A stretch of DNA of 64,000 bases from Bacteroides eggerthii (GTDB taxonomy: Bacteria > Bacteroidota > Bacteroidia > Bacteroidales > Bacteroidaceae), in NCBI RefSeq assembly GCF_025146565.1, contig NZ_CP102258.1, forward strand, positions 1,954,001-2,018,000. Direction: 5' to 3'. Each line of letters opens with the position of its first letter. Position 1 is the stretch's first letter. Position numbers and translations under genes: made by a program. Shown piece by piece: positions 21,601 through 29,436 of the stretch. The notes below the pieces were generated by a model. It was not told the DNA's origin. It worked only from the letters and a program-made list of their open reading frames with translations, and did not search any database.

Positions 21601-22789
21601 AGGATACCGAGTGGCCGATGCCCGGACGTTGCTCAAAATGCGCCTGTTGCTTTCCGTCCGGGGCTATGCGGTAGATGCCGTCATTGTCTGTCCCTATCCA
21701 ATAGGAGCCGGAATGGTCTTTACATACGGACATGATACAGCAGGAACCGATTGTGTTGTGGGTGGACGATTTATATCCCATGTACTTGAAGTTGTTGATA
21801 ACGGGTGGCACTATCATAACTCCTTTCTGGAAGAATCCCAGCCATATGTTCCCTTGCTTGTCTTTGAGGATGGAGTGTACCTTGGACTTGTCAAAGTTGA
21901 AACTGGTAATGTTGACAGGGCTTTCCATTATCTGTCCCTGCTGGACGTTATACACTTTCATTCCGTTTCCGTCGGTTCCGATGTAGATTTCATCCTGGTT
22001 CATGTTATAGAGGGTCTTGACGGGCAGTTCCGGATGCGAAGGACATTGAATGCGGGTGAAGCCGTTTGTTTGAGGATTGTATTTGAACAGTCCGTTTTTC
22101 AGGCATCCCACGTAGATATTTCCTGTTTTGTCTTCGCAGATGGAAGACGGCCACACCATTTCTCTCCCATTCGGATAGTGCGTCACCCTTTGGTTGGCGT
22201 CTACGCTGTATATTCCTTTGTCATTGGTGATTACCCACAATGTTCCGTTACGGTCTTCGTAGAGTTGGTTGATGAGATAGCTTGGGACAAACCCGGGCAG
22301 TTGCCGGGCTGTCATGCGTCCTTCTGTGACATTCAGCAAGAATATTCCATGTCCGGATGTACCTATTAATATTTCTCCGTTGTCGCGCTCAATAATGGCG
22401 GACACATTTGCTTCCAGTCTACCTCCTTCTCTGAAGGTCATGGGAATGTGGGAAAAAACGCCGGTTGCACGATCGTATGTCTGCAGGCCGTTTAATGTGC
22501 CTACAAAGAAGGTGCCTTTCTTGTCTTCAAAAAGAATACGGACATAATTGTTCTGCAGGGAATGTTCATCGTGGGAGTCATGTTTGTATACGCTGAATTT
22601 GGCGCCGTCGTATCGGTTCAGTCCGTCTTCGGTGGCAATCCATATAATGTCTTCTTTGTCCTGATAGATACTGTTGACCATGCTGCTTGACAACTCGTTG
22701 TCCACAGTAAAGAGTTTGCCTGTTTGCCCGTAACATAAAACAGAGAGGAACAGATATAAAAAACAGATTGCTGATTTTTGTCTCATCAT
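18695..22789 (-). CDS. Hybrid two-component system regulator HTCS2 (sensor kinase, receiver and AraC HTH)
   Basis: This 1364-residue single-chain regulator has a signal peptide (to about 21), Reg_prop beta-propeller repeats (about 25-680), a Y_Y_Y domain (about 690-760), a membrane helix (about 770-795), HisKA with FINISHEIRTP (His839), HATPase (NILSNAF, DDGIGI, GTGIGL), a receiver (about 1100-1220, phospho-acceptor Asp1154 in ISDIMMPEMDG) and an AraC HTH (about 1255-1350). All catalytic residues are present, unlike the regulator at 4867-7974. HTCS proteins bind a specific oligosaccharide in the periplasm and activate their locus. Its upstream region carries a distinctive 22-bp tandem array (22868-22977), which suggests its own expression is controlled. 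Confidence 0.93.
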   Translation of the reverse strand: MMRQKSAICFLYLFLSVLCYGQTGKLFTVDNELSSSMVNSIYQDKEDIIWIATEDGLNRYDGAKFSVYKHDSHDEHSLQNNYVRILFEDKKGTFFVGTLNGLQTYDRATGVFSHIPMTFREGGRLEANVSAIIERDNGEILIGTSGHGIFLLNVTEGRMTARQLPGFVPSYLINQLYEDRNGTLWVITNDKGIYSVDANQRVTHYPNGREMVWPSSICEDKTGNIYVGCLKNGLFKYNPQTNGFTRIQCPSHPELPVKTLYNMNQDEIYIGTDGNGMKVYNVQQGQIMESPVNITSFNFDKSKVHSILKDKQGNIWLGFFQKGVMIVPPVINNFKYMGYKSSTHNTIGSCCIMSVCKDHSGSYWIGTDNDGIYRIAPDGKQQAHFEQRPGIGHSVSSTIMSICEDSDRNLWIGSYRDGLARLNPQTGHCEYIYLPDKDQKPVQSIYSIIEDKHRQLWVGAMGAGLYRINLDTKEIYRCPSTANGFEYRPLSNILHNSWINCLLCSTNDKLYIGTYDGLGCLDIPTMDFVSTYEINRLLQGDVIYALYEDLHHNIWVGTSQGLKQLNPQTQKVREYTISDGLPSNSISAIEGDANGNLWISTNFGISRFNPGTQTFVNFYASDGLQGNEFSKGVSFASTQGEIIFGSTSGITYFNPGEITSPNKNPEIRITDFYVHDKAVRLGMKSGRYDIVTTSVTNSDKFHLSHKDNSFSIELSAMEFYSPERISYSYTFNSNTWVNLQSGVNRISFSELTPGTYHFQVKARDYNSYSEIKKLTIIISPPWYVSWWAKTIYCLAAAIIAIFIIVQIRQRYRARQEMLEHIHAEQLNEAKLQFFINISHEIRTPMSLIISPLQKLMATDSDTERQQSYNIIYRNAERLLRLVNQLMDIRKIDKGQMQLKFQETDIVSFIQDLHYTFAYQANTKHIKLAFHSEVKELKAWIDPKNFDKVILNILSNAFKFTPENGNIQIRLRTGNDPDAAEKALSHYFEISIEDDGIGINETELERIFDRFYQIRNSQNNSNIGTGIGLHLTRSLVELHHGSITVENNQGTSGCRFIVRLPLGKEHLKPEEIDNSAIKQDSVHITTALPTPPLIEASPKTRSKSKYRVLIVEDDDEIRRYICRELGRDFHMQECCNGKEAFTQILKKAPDLIISDIMMPEMDGMTLCSKVKQNININHIPVILLTAKSREEDNLEGLSIGADAYITKPFSIEILRQSAVNLIKSRERLRNNFQGSQAQKERIQKLEIESPDERLLDRIMKVINDNIANPELSVEMVAETVGISRVHLHRKLKELTNQSTRDLIRNLRLKQAASLLASKRQSINEVAALTGFTNVAYFSTAFKELYGMTPTAYMEQNAASASSDTE

Positions 22790-22808
22790 AGTATATTGTT
22801 TGTGTTGA

Positions 22809-22816
22809 CAAAATTA
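22809..22816 (-). promoter_or_regulatory. Putative -7 box of HTCS2
   Basis: CAAAATTA here is TAATTTTG on the minus strand and fits TAnnTTTG, 19 nt upstream of the start at 22789. The nearest unit of the 22-bp array begins 51 nt upstream of it. Confidence 0.4.
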
Positions 22817-22867
22817 CGGAAAAAAACTCAATAACGTAATATTTCACAGAGAGAAAAGGGAGGATTT

Positions 22868-22977
22868 GTTTCACCAAAAGTTTATTTTTGTTTCACCGAA
22901 TTAAACTGGCAGTTTATTGGCTTTAAATTGCAAGTTTATTCCTATTAAACTTACGGTTTATTCCTAATAAACTGATG
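22868..22977 (-). repeat. Five 22-bp tandem units with internal dyad upstream of HTCS2
   Basis: Units begin exactly 22 bp apart at 22868, 22890, 22912, 22934 and 22956. Each starts with GTTTCACC (first two) or GTTTATT (last three), and most carry a TAAAC-type half-site downstream that forms a dyad, for example GTTTATTCCTATTAAAC. The array lies between the GH67 terminator and the HTCS2 start. Only the minus-strand HTCS2 gene can be its direct target. The pattern fits an operator with one protein bound per two helical turns, different in sequence from the ATGTTACAT arrays. Confidence 0.65.
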
Positions 22978-23002
22978 GTGTTCTTTAAGGGGGTATAAAC
23001 AA

Positions 23003-23053
23003 GCGTGGCAGAGAGAGGTGAAGAATGGTATCTGTCACGTCTTTCTGCCACGC
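23003..23053 (-). terminator. Hairpin after the GH35-GH67 operon
   Basis: Arms 23003-23012 and 23044-23053 are perfectly complementary over 10 bp (GCGTGGCAGA and complement), with a 31-nt loop that holds a further GTGA/TCAC pairing. It lies just downstream of the GH67 stop at 23070. No strong U-run follows. Confidence 0.5.
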
Positions 23054-23069
23054 CTGCATGTGTCTTTCC

Positions 23070-25079
23070 TTATCTGTTTTTATTCAGCAGTTCTTTGGTG
23101 GGACATTCGTAGTTGCTGATGGGGAGATGTACCTTCTGCAAGTCTTTCAACTCGTGTATGGGGCGCTCGATTTCGTAAGGTATGGGCATGCCTGAGAATT
23201 CCTGAAAATAAAGCAGGCAAGCATCTTTCCACCAAACGGCATCGCGGGCTTGTATCTTCAGCTTGGACTGTACTTCATGGAAGCGTTCCGCATCAATGTA
23301 CTTTTCGGCGGCGTCCCATATCTTCTGAAAGTCTCTGACTTGCCGGACTCCATTGTCGTAGTGGTGGCAGAGCTCGTCCCATAGGCTGCGCCCGCTTTTC
23401 ATGCGGTGGCTCCAGGGCACGTGGTGGAACCACAGGAGATATTCTTCGGGACAAGTGTCGATGTTGTCGTATTGTTTAGCCAAAGTTTCCGGATATTGTG
23501 CAACGGCATTGCTTCCTTTGCTGCTGCGGTCGAAGCCTATCCCTTGTTTGTCGGCTCTGTGATAGTAGGACGGAAGCCAGTCCGGACGGGCGCCGGGGAT
23601 GCTGCACCAAGGTTCGGGGCCGTAATGATGTCCCCATGCGAAGATGTGGTGCAGGCCGAGGGGCATCATGTAGTTCACCACAGCCTCATGGCTGTCGAGC
23701 ATCATCTTCTTTAGTTGGGCATTGATGTCCGAGGGCTGGGAACCGAACGTTTGCTTCAGCCATTCATCGGCAATGTTTCCGGAAGATAAAGAGGGTTGCC
23801 ATGCCAGGCGGCCGAAAGCATACCAGTTGGCTTGCGCAAAGGTGTGTCCGCACCAGTTGGCATCTGTACCTATGTTGGCTACACCGGCTACCGCCTTTAA
23901 GGAAGCGGGCGCTACGAATTCGAAGAACTCTTTCCACATCGGTGCCAGATAAGCAAGATGGTTGGAGTGTCCCAGGTATTCCTGTGTCACTTGGAACTCT
24001 GCCATTAGCGGTGTATGCTGCATCGCACCGAACAATGGACTGTACGGTTCGCGGGGCTGGAAGTCTATCGGTCCGTTCTTTACTTGGACGATGACGTTGT
24101 TGCGGAACTGCCCATCCAAAGGCTCAAATTCCAGATATGCTTGTTTGGCGCGGTCGGCATCGGAAGGACTGTATACAAAAGCGCGCCACATAACGATGCC
24201 TTTGTAAGGCTTCAACGCATCTGCCAGCATGTTGGCGCCTTCGGCATGGGTACGTCCGAAGTCGCAGGGACCGGGCTGCCCTTCCGAATTGGCTTTCACC
24301 AGGAAGCCGCCGAAGTCGGGGATGATGCGGTAGATTTCCTTAACCTTGTTTTTCCACCAGCGGATGACTTCTTTGTCAAGAGGATCGGCAGTGCTCAGAC
24401 TGTCGAGAGCCATAGGGGATGCAAAATTAACGGAGAGGTACACACGCAGTCCGTACGGGCGGAAAATATCTGCCAATGCTTTTACTTTCTGCAGGTATTC
24501 GGCAGAAAGGATTTTTGGGGAAGCGTTTACGTTGTTCAGCACAGTGCCGTTGATGCCGATGGAAGCATTGGCGCGGGCATATTCCTTATATCTGTCGGAC
24601 AGTGTATTCGGCAGTTCTTCCCAATTCCAAAGTGATTGTCCTGCGTAACCGCGTTCTACGGTGCGGTCCATATTGTCCCAATGGTTGAGGATGCGCAGGT
24701 TGTAGGCGGGATTCTCTGTTGTTTGAGCCTCAACCACGTTCTGTCCGGTCTCTTGCATCCTGAGCAAGTGATAGGCGGCATAGAGCAATCCTGTTTCGGT
24801 GGGAGATGTGAGGGTGATCTTATTATCTTCATGCCGGATGCGGAAACCTTCCGCTTGCAACTGTTTGTCCTTTTGTATAACGAGCCGGACAGGGGCTCCT
24901 TTCCATGCCTGCTGCAACTCCTCGACAGCTATGTTTAGCGTAGGTGATTGGCGGGGGGCGGAAATTTCGGCATGGGCATTGGCCGGTAGTCGAAGCCACA
25001 AATGGCTACCGTCTTCGGCAGCCATTTGGGTAACGAATACTATTGCAATATAGAAAAGCGAAAATATTCTGTATTTCAT
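23070..25079 (-). CDS. GH67 alpha-glucuronidase, copy 1 (periplasmic)
   Basis: This 669-residue enzyme starts at 25079, where MKYRIFSLFYIAIVFVTQMA forms a signal peptide; the frame extends 25 codons further upstream but those do not look like a leader. GH67 enzymes release 4-O-methyl-glucuronic acid from the non-reducing end of short xylo-oligosaccharides. Catalytic motifs are intact: VKANSEGQPGP (acid Glu266), GPIDFQPREP (Asp base) and EFQVTQEYLG (Glu base). It is the last gene of the GH35 operon. A second GH67 at 34860-36872 has a lipoprotein signal instead, so the two copies may act at different sites. Confidence 0.92.
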   Translation of the reverse strand: MKYRIFSLFYIAIVFVTQMAAEDGSHLWLRLPANAHAEISAPRQSPTLNIAVEELQQAWKGAPVRLVIQKDKQLQAEGFRIRHEDNKITLTSPTETGLLYAAYHLLRMQETGQNVVEAQTTENPAYNLRILNHWDNMDRTVERGYAGQSLWNWEELPNTLSDRYKEYARANASIGINGTVLNNVNASPKILSAEYLQKVKALADIFRPYGLRVYLSVNFASPMALDSLSTADPLDKEVIRWWKNKVKEIYRIIPDFGGFLVKANSEGQPGPCDFGRTHAEGANMLADALKPYKGIVMWRAFVYSPSDADRAKQAYLEFEPLDGQFRNNVIVQVKNGPIDFQPREPYSPLFGAMQHTPLMAEFQVTQEYLGHSNHLAYLAPMWKEFFEFVAPASLKAVAGVANIGTDANWCGHTFAQANWYAFGRLAWQPSLSSGNIADEWLKQTFGSQPSDINAQLKKMMLDSHEAVVNYMMPLGLHHIFAWGHHYGPEPWCSIPGARPDWLPSYYHRADKQGIGFDRSSKGSNAVAQYPETLAKQYDNIDTCPEEYLLWFHHVPWSHRMKSGRSLWDELCHHYDNGVRQVRDFQKIWDAAEKYIDAERFHEVQSKLKIQARDAVWWKDACLLYFQEFSGMPIPYEIERPIHELKDLQKVHLPISNYECPTKELLNKNR

Positions 25080-25158
25080 GTCATTAAACTTACAAGTTGA
25101 TGAATGGCCTTTATGCCGCAAGTATGTCAGCGGCACATTGGCATCTTGGTGCATCGGA

Positions 25159-26130
25159 TTATTGTCCTTCGATAGTGATTATTCTGCCATTGGCGTCATA
25201 TTCCAGTTCGCAGACTTTCAGACTGCGGAGCCATGTCTTTCCATTGGAAGGCACACAGTCGTGGTGGAACAGATACCATTTTCCTTTATACTCTACAATG
25301 GCATGGTGCGTGGTCCAACCCACTACCGGCGTGAGGATGACACCCTGATAGGTGAAAGGTCCGTAAGGATTGTCGCCGATGGCGTAACACAAGCGGTGCG
25401 TATCGCCGGTGGAGTAGGAGAAATAATATTTGCCGTTGTATTTGTGCATCCAACTGGCTTCGAAGAAACGGCGTTCATTGTCGCCTCCCGTCAGAGGTTT
25501 GCCATTCTCATCCAGAATGACAACGGCTTTCGGCTCTTCTGCAAATTCCAGCATATCTTTGCTGAGTTTGGCCACACGAGCGGGGAGAGCCTGTTCGTCG
25601 CCTTCGGGCAAAACGGCACATTCCAAAGCTTTATTGTCGCGATAGCGTTGCAGCTGGCCACCCCACAAACCGCCGAAATACATGTAGAAATCACCGTCTC
25701 CATTATCCAGGATGGCAGGGTCGATGCTGTAACTGCCTTTCATCGGATTGGCTTGAGGAACGAACGGTCCTTCCGGATTGTCACTGACAGCTACACCGAT
25801 GCGGAAAATATCGTTTTGGTCTTTCAGGGGGAAATACATATAATATTTTCCGTCTTTCCGGGCTACGTCGCAGTCCCATAACTGGCGGCCTGCCCAAGGT
25901 ATGTCCTCCACCTGAAGGACTACTCCATGGTCTTTGATTTCACCGTTCATAATGTCGTCGGTGGAGAAAACATGATAGTCTTTCATGTTGAAATGATCGC
26001 CATTGTCGTTTTCTTCGATACCGCTTTCCCAGTCATGGCTGGGGTAGATGTAAACTCTGTTGTTGAAAACATGTACGGCAGGGTCTGCCATATAATCTCC
26101 CGGAACTAAGTATCTCATTTCTTTTTTCAT
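25159..26130 (-). CDS. GH43 beta-xylosidase/arabinofuranosidase, cytoplasmic
   Basis: This 323-residue protein is a single five-bladed GH43 propeller. Catalytic candidates are the early Asp in GDYMADPAVH, the pKa-modulating Asp in YSIDPAILD and the acid Glu in RRFFEASWM. There is no signal peptide, so it should act in the cytoplasm on oligosaccharides brought in by the adjacent transporter (26220-27716). Short GH43 proteins of this kind (subfamily 1) are commonly paired with such transporters in Bacteroides xylan loci. A second Met (MRYLVPG) five residues in is an alternative start. Confidence 0.88.
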   Translation of the reverse strand: MKKEMRYLVPGDYMADPAVHVFNNRVYIYPSHDWESGIEENDNGDHFNMKDYHVFSTDDIMNGEIKDHGVVLQVEDIPWAGRQLWDCDVARKDGKYYMYFPLKDQNDIFRIGVAVSDNPEGPFVPQANPMKGSYSIDPAILDNGDGDFYMYFGGLWGGQLQRYRDNKALECAVLPEGDEQALPARVAKLSKDMLEFAEEPKAVVILDENGKPLTGGDNERRFFEASWMHKYNGKYYFSYSTGDTHRLCYAIGDNPYGPFTYQGVILTPVVGWTTHHAIVEYKGKWYLFHHDCVPSNGKTWLRSLKVCELEYDANGRIITIEGQ

Positions 26131-26219
26131 GGTGAATCAGAATTTAGTTATAAGTTATTGAATTATTTTTTATAGAATTTGAATTATTACTTGCCTGTTT
26201 TTGCATTGCTGTTGAACTT

Positions 26220-27716
26220 TTAATAGTCTGCTTTGCTTCTTCGTTCTTTCAGTTCGGCCTGCATACGTTCGTTATACTCTTTGGTAATGGGGTAGAAGTA
26301 GAGGGCGATAACGCCTACAAAGAATGTCGCAGCAGGAATCAAACTGGATGAAAGCAGGATGCCTTGGATGGCAGAGTCTGTCTGCTCCGTTCCTGCTCCC
26401 GACACATAACCGAAACCGGAAAGAAGGAAACCCAATATGGCGCCACCGATGCCCAGACCGGCTTTCAATGCAAAGACAACTCCGGCAAAGACGAAGCCTG
26501 TGGCACGCCGGTGGTTGACATATTCTGAATGGTCGGCTACATCGGCAATCATGGCCCACAGCAGAGGCACTGTCGGGGCATATGCAAGGCTCTTGAGGAA
26601 GTTCAGCACGAACATCGTCTCTACATCTGTTTCGTTGGGGAAATAGAAGAAGGCTGTGAACAGTGCAGTCAACGCAAGGCAAATGATGAATACGCGCTTC
26701 TTGCCGTAACGGTTTGCCAGAAAACTGGAAAGCAGGATTACGCCAAAGAACTGAACCAATGCACCCAGCATGTTGAATACGCCAAAACCTACCTCGTATG
26801 CTTTGTCCGGACTGCTGACTATTAATCCGAAAGCATTTAATATGCTGTATCCTACTCCGTCTCCGGCTTCAGTGGCCACTAAGCCTATCTTGTCAAGGAA
26901 GGCATAAAGCGCACCGGCGTCTACATAGTTCTCGAAATAATAGTTCATTGCGCTTCCCCACATGGCAAGGGTCGTAAATATGAATAATGTCAGAATGAAC
27001 ATAGCCCGCCATGGTATGTTCTTGAAAACATCTTTAATATCTTGTTTGGTATCTGTCTTTTGGCTGATCGGCGGTGTAATGCGTTCACGTGCGGAAAAGA
27101 AAGTAATGACGAGGAATACCAGACCGATGACGGCAAACAACGATATTGTGCAAAGCCACCCATGGCCTTTGTCACCGGATTCACCGGCAAACTTGCTGAC
27201 CAACGGCAGTGTTAGGCCTTGTACGATGAATTGTGCGATAGTGGCTGCCACAAAACGTATACTGGTTATGCTGTTACGCTCTTTAATGTCACTTGTCATG
27301 ACACCTCCCAATGAAGCATAAGGAGTGTTATTGAATGAATACAGAGTCATCAATAAGGTGTAAGAGATTGTTGCGTACAGCGCCACAAGTCCTTTGTCTT
27401 CAATGCCCGGATTGTAAAATGCCAAAATGTAAAACACCATGAAAGGTAGAGCTGTCCAAAGAACCCATGGACGATATTTACCCCATTTGGACTTTGTGCG
27501 GTCGGACAGAATTCCCACCGTAGGGTCTACAAAGGCGTCTACAATACGCGCTAACAACATTACACTACCGGCAACAGCTCCTTCCAGACCAAATACGTCT
27601 GTATAGAACTTAGTCTGGTAAATCATCATCATCTGGAACACAAAGTTCGCTGAACAATCTCCGAGGCTATAACCGATCTTTTCGGCTATGGACACTTTTT
27701 GGTTAAGTGTATTCAT
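26220..27716 (-). CDS. GPH-family (MelB-like) sugar-cation symporter, likely xyloside transporter
   Basis: This 498-residue inner-membrane protein has about 12 predicted helices. It carries the glycoside-pentoside-hexuronide family N-terminus (KIGYSLGDCSANFVFQ) and the loop motif DPTVGILSDRTKSKWGKYRPW, and it ends in a charged cytoplasmic tail. It probably moves xylose-containing oligosaccharides or glucuronic acid from periplasm to cytoplasm, where the next gene product (GH43) would act. The substrate is inferred from context. It lies 45 nt after the SGNH esterase gene in the same operon. Confidence 0.88.
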   Translation of the reverse strand: MNTLNQKVSIAEKIGYSLGDCSANFVFQMMMIYQTKFYTDVFGLEGAVAGSVMLLARIVDAFVDPTVGILSDRTKSKWGKYRPWVLWTALPFMVFYILAFYNPGIEDKGLVALYATISYTLLMTLYSFNNTPYASLGGVMTSDIKERNSITSIRFVAATIAQFIVQGLTLPLVSKFAGESGDKGHGWLCTISLFAVIGLVFLVITFFSARERITPPISQKTDTKQDIKDVFKNIPWRAMFILTLFIFTTLAMWGSAMNYYFENYVDAGALYAFLDKIGLVATEAGDGVGYSILNAFGLIVSSPDKAYEVGFGVFNMLGALVQFFGVILLSSFLANRYGKKRVFIICLALTALFTAFFYFPNETDVETMFVLNFLKSLAYAPTVPLLWAMIADVADHSEYVNHRRATGFVFAGVVFALKAGLGIGGAILGFLLSGFGYVSGAGTEQTDSAIQGILLSSSLIPAATFFVGVIALYFYPITKEYNERMQAELKERRSKADY

Positions 27717-27761
27717 TCTATTAAATTTTTATTAGTTGGATCATTATTTAAAAAAGGTGTG

Positions 27762-29393
27762 TCATTGTTTTGTGTTACTCAAAACACTTTCTGCTGCACG
27801 CTTGCCTAAAGTCTTTTTGTCAAGCGGGTGAATGTCATTCCACTCTCCCAGGTCACTGTTACGTATGAGATAAGTATTGGAATTGACAGCGGCCGCTTTG
27901 GCTTGTTCCTGACGCATTTCCGCCCAAGCTCTCCGACCGTCAAGATCGTCTTTCGACAGAAAATCGGCCAGCTCTACAATATGGAAAGGCAGTTCGGACT
28001 GGCTGAATGTACGACGCCAATCGGCAATCATTGCCGATAAAAGTGCCACATATTCATTTCGGCGTGATACGTTTGATTCGCCTTGATACCATAGCACTCC
28101 CCGTATGGAATAGTTTTGCAGTGGAGCTATCATGGCGTTGTATAGGCATACCGGTTTGTACCAAAAGAACATCATCTCCGGAGCGGGTGGCATGGGAGCT
28201 CCTAACCGGTATTTCCATTCCTGTTTCAGATTGACTTCTTCGTTGCCGCAGATAATTTTGTATGGTTTTTCCTGTACGAAACTCGGTTGTCCGCCGTTGC
28301 TGACGATTCGGACGGTCACATTGTTTTTCCCGGATTTCAATACACCGGCAGGTATCCGGTAGATACGGGGAGGATATTGGTAACCGGTGGTTCCGACAAA
28401 TACTCCGTTCACATATACGGAATCGGCATCCACAATACAGCCTAAACGCAATGTGGCTTCTTTACCGTTCCATGATTGCGGTATCTCTATGTCTTGGCGT
28501 AGCCAATGGGAACCGCCAATCGGGTTCAGACCGTTATTGCCCCATGATTGTGAAAACATATTTACTGTTTGCCAACTGTTGTCATCGTAATTGGCTGCAT
28601 ACCAGGGAATGGATTCGTGCAGACCTGCATCACCGCGATAGAGCGACAGGTTCCAACGGTAGAAGTTCTCACCCTCTAATTTCTTGATGTGGCTGCAATA
28701 GGCATCATCTTCATACAGACGTTTACTGTTGATATATAAAGGGAACTCCTTCAACCCTTCTTCACTTATCCATGCTTCTACGGGAGTACCTCCCCAGCTG
28801 GAGTTGATGAGCCCCACTGGTATGCCGGTCTTTTCGTACATCTCTTTGGCAAAGAAATAGGCAAGGGCGGAGAAATCCATCACATTTTCTTGCGTCAGCG
28901 TCTTCCAGCCTGTTTCGGAGAGCTCTTCTTGAGGTGCGTGAAAATTGTATTCCTGGGGTATGAGGATATGTCGTATTTTCTCATTGTTATAGCTGAGTAT
29001 TTCTTGAGAAAACATATCCATTACCCGTCTCACAGGCAGTTCCATGTTTGACTGTCCTGAGCAGAGCCATACATCGCCTACTAAAATGTCATTCAGTTTG
29101 ATGTCGTTGACTTGCATTGGGAAAGGACCGCCTGCTTTCAACGGTGGCAGCGTAATGCTCCAGCGTCCGTTGGCATCAGCGGTAGCATGATAGCTCTTTT
29201 TCTGAAACTTTACGGTGATACTTTCGCCTGCATCCGCTGTACCCCATACTTTGACCGACTGTTCGCGCTGCAGCACCATTCCGTCTGAAATTAAAGCAGG
29301 CAACTTTACCTTTGCATCTGCCCATGAGGTAGCGCAAAGGTAAAGTAGCACTGCCACTCCTAACCTAATTTTATCATAAATCAAACTTTTCAT
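27762..29393 (-). CDS. SGNH sialate-O-acetylesterase-type esterase lacking the C-terminal domain
   Basis: This 543-residue secreted protein has SGNH blocks: nucleophile in GQSNMEL (Ser115), VLWYQGESN, and the Asp/His pair in NDIHPLDKK. A beta-sandwich is inserted mid-way (about 235-380), as in the relative at 31594-33465. That relative continues about 100 residues beyond the DIHPLNKK motif, whereas this one stops 26 residues after it. Only 45 nt separate it from the next gene, so no remnant of a lost C-terminus remains. It probably deacetylates xylan or xylo-oligosaccharides in the periplasm. It is the second gene of the GH35 operon. Confidence 0.85.
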   Translation of the reverse strand: MKSLIYDKIRLGVAVLLYLCATSWADAKVKLPALISDGMVLQREQSVKVWGTADAGESITVKFQKKSYHATADANGRWSITLPPLKAGGPFPMQVNDIKLNDILVGDVWLCSGQSNMELPVRRVMDMFSQEILSYNNEKIRHILIPQEYNFHAPQEELSETGWKTLTQENVMDFSALAYFFAKEMYEKTGIPVGLINSSWGGTPVEAWISEEGLKEFPLYINSKRLYEDDAYCSHIKKLEGENFYRWNLSLYRGDAGLHESIPWYAANYDDNSWQTVNMFSQSWGNNGLNPIGGSHWLRQDIEIPQSWNGKEATLRLGCIVDADSVYVNGVFVGTTGYQYPPRIYRIPAGVLKSGKNNVTVRIVSNGGQPSFVQEKPYKIICGNEEVNLKQEWKYRLGAPMPPAPEMMFFWYKPVCLYNAMIAPLQNYSIRGVLWYQGESNVSRRNEYVALLSAMIADWRRTFSQSELPFHIVELADFLSKDDLDGRRAWAEMRQEQAKAAAVNSNTYLIRNSDLGEWNDIHPLDKKTLGKRAAESVLSNTKQ

Positions 29394-29436
29394 ATCTTCT
29401 CTGTCATATTGCCAAATTCAAAAGAATCTGTCATGT

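Noticed and set aside
21431..22369. 312-codon open frame antisense to HTCS2
   Set aside because: It is the shadow of a well-supported kinase gene and has no recognisable domain.
22868..22977. CRISPR array
   Set aside because: Units are 22 bp with no distinct spacers and no cas genes nearby; the pattern fits an operator array.
25080..25154. 25-codon N-terminal extension of GH67 copy 1
   Set aside because: It is not a signal sequence, whereas the internal start at 25079 gives a good one.
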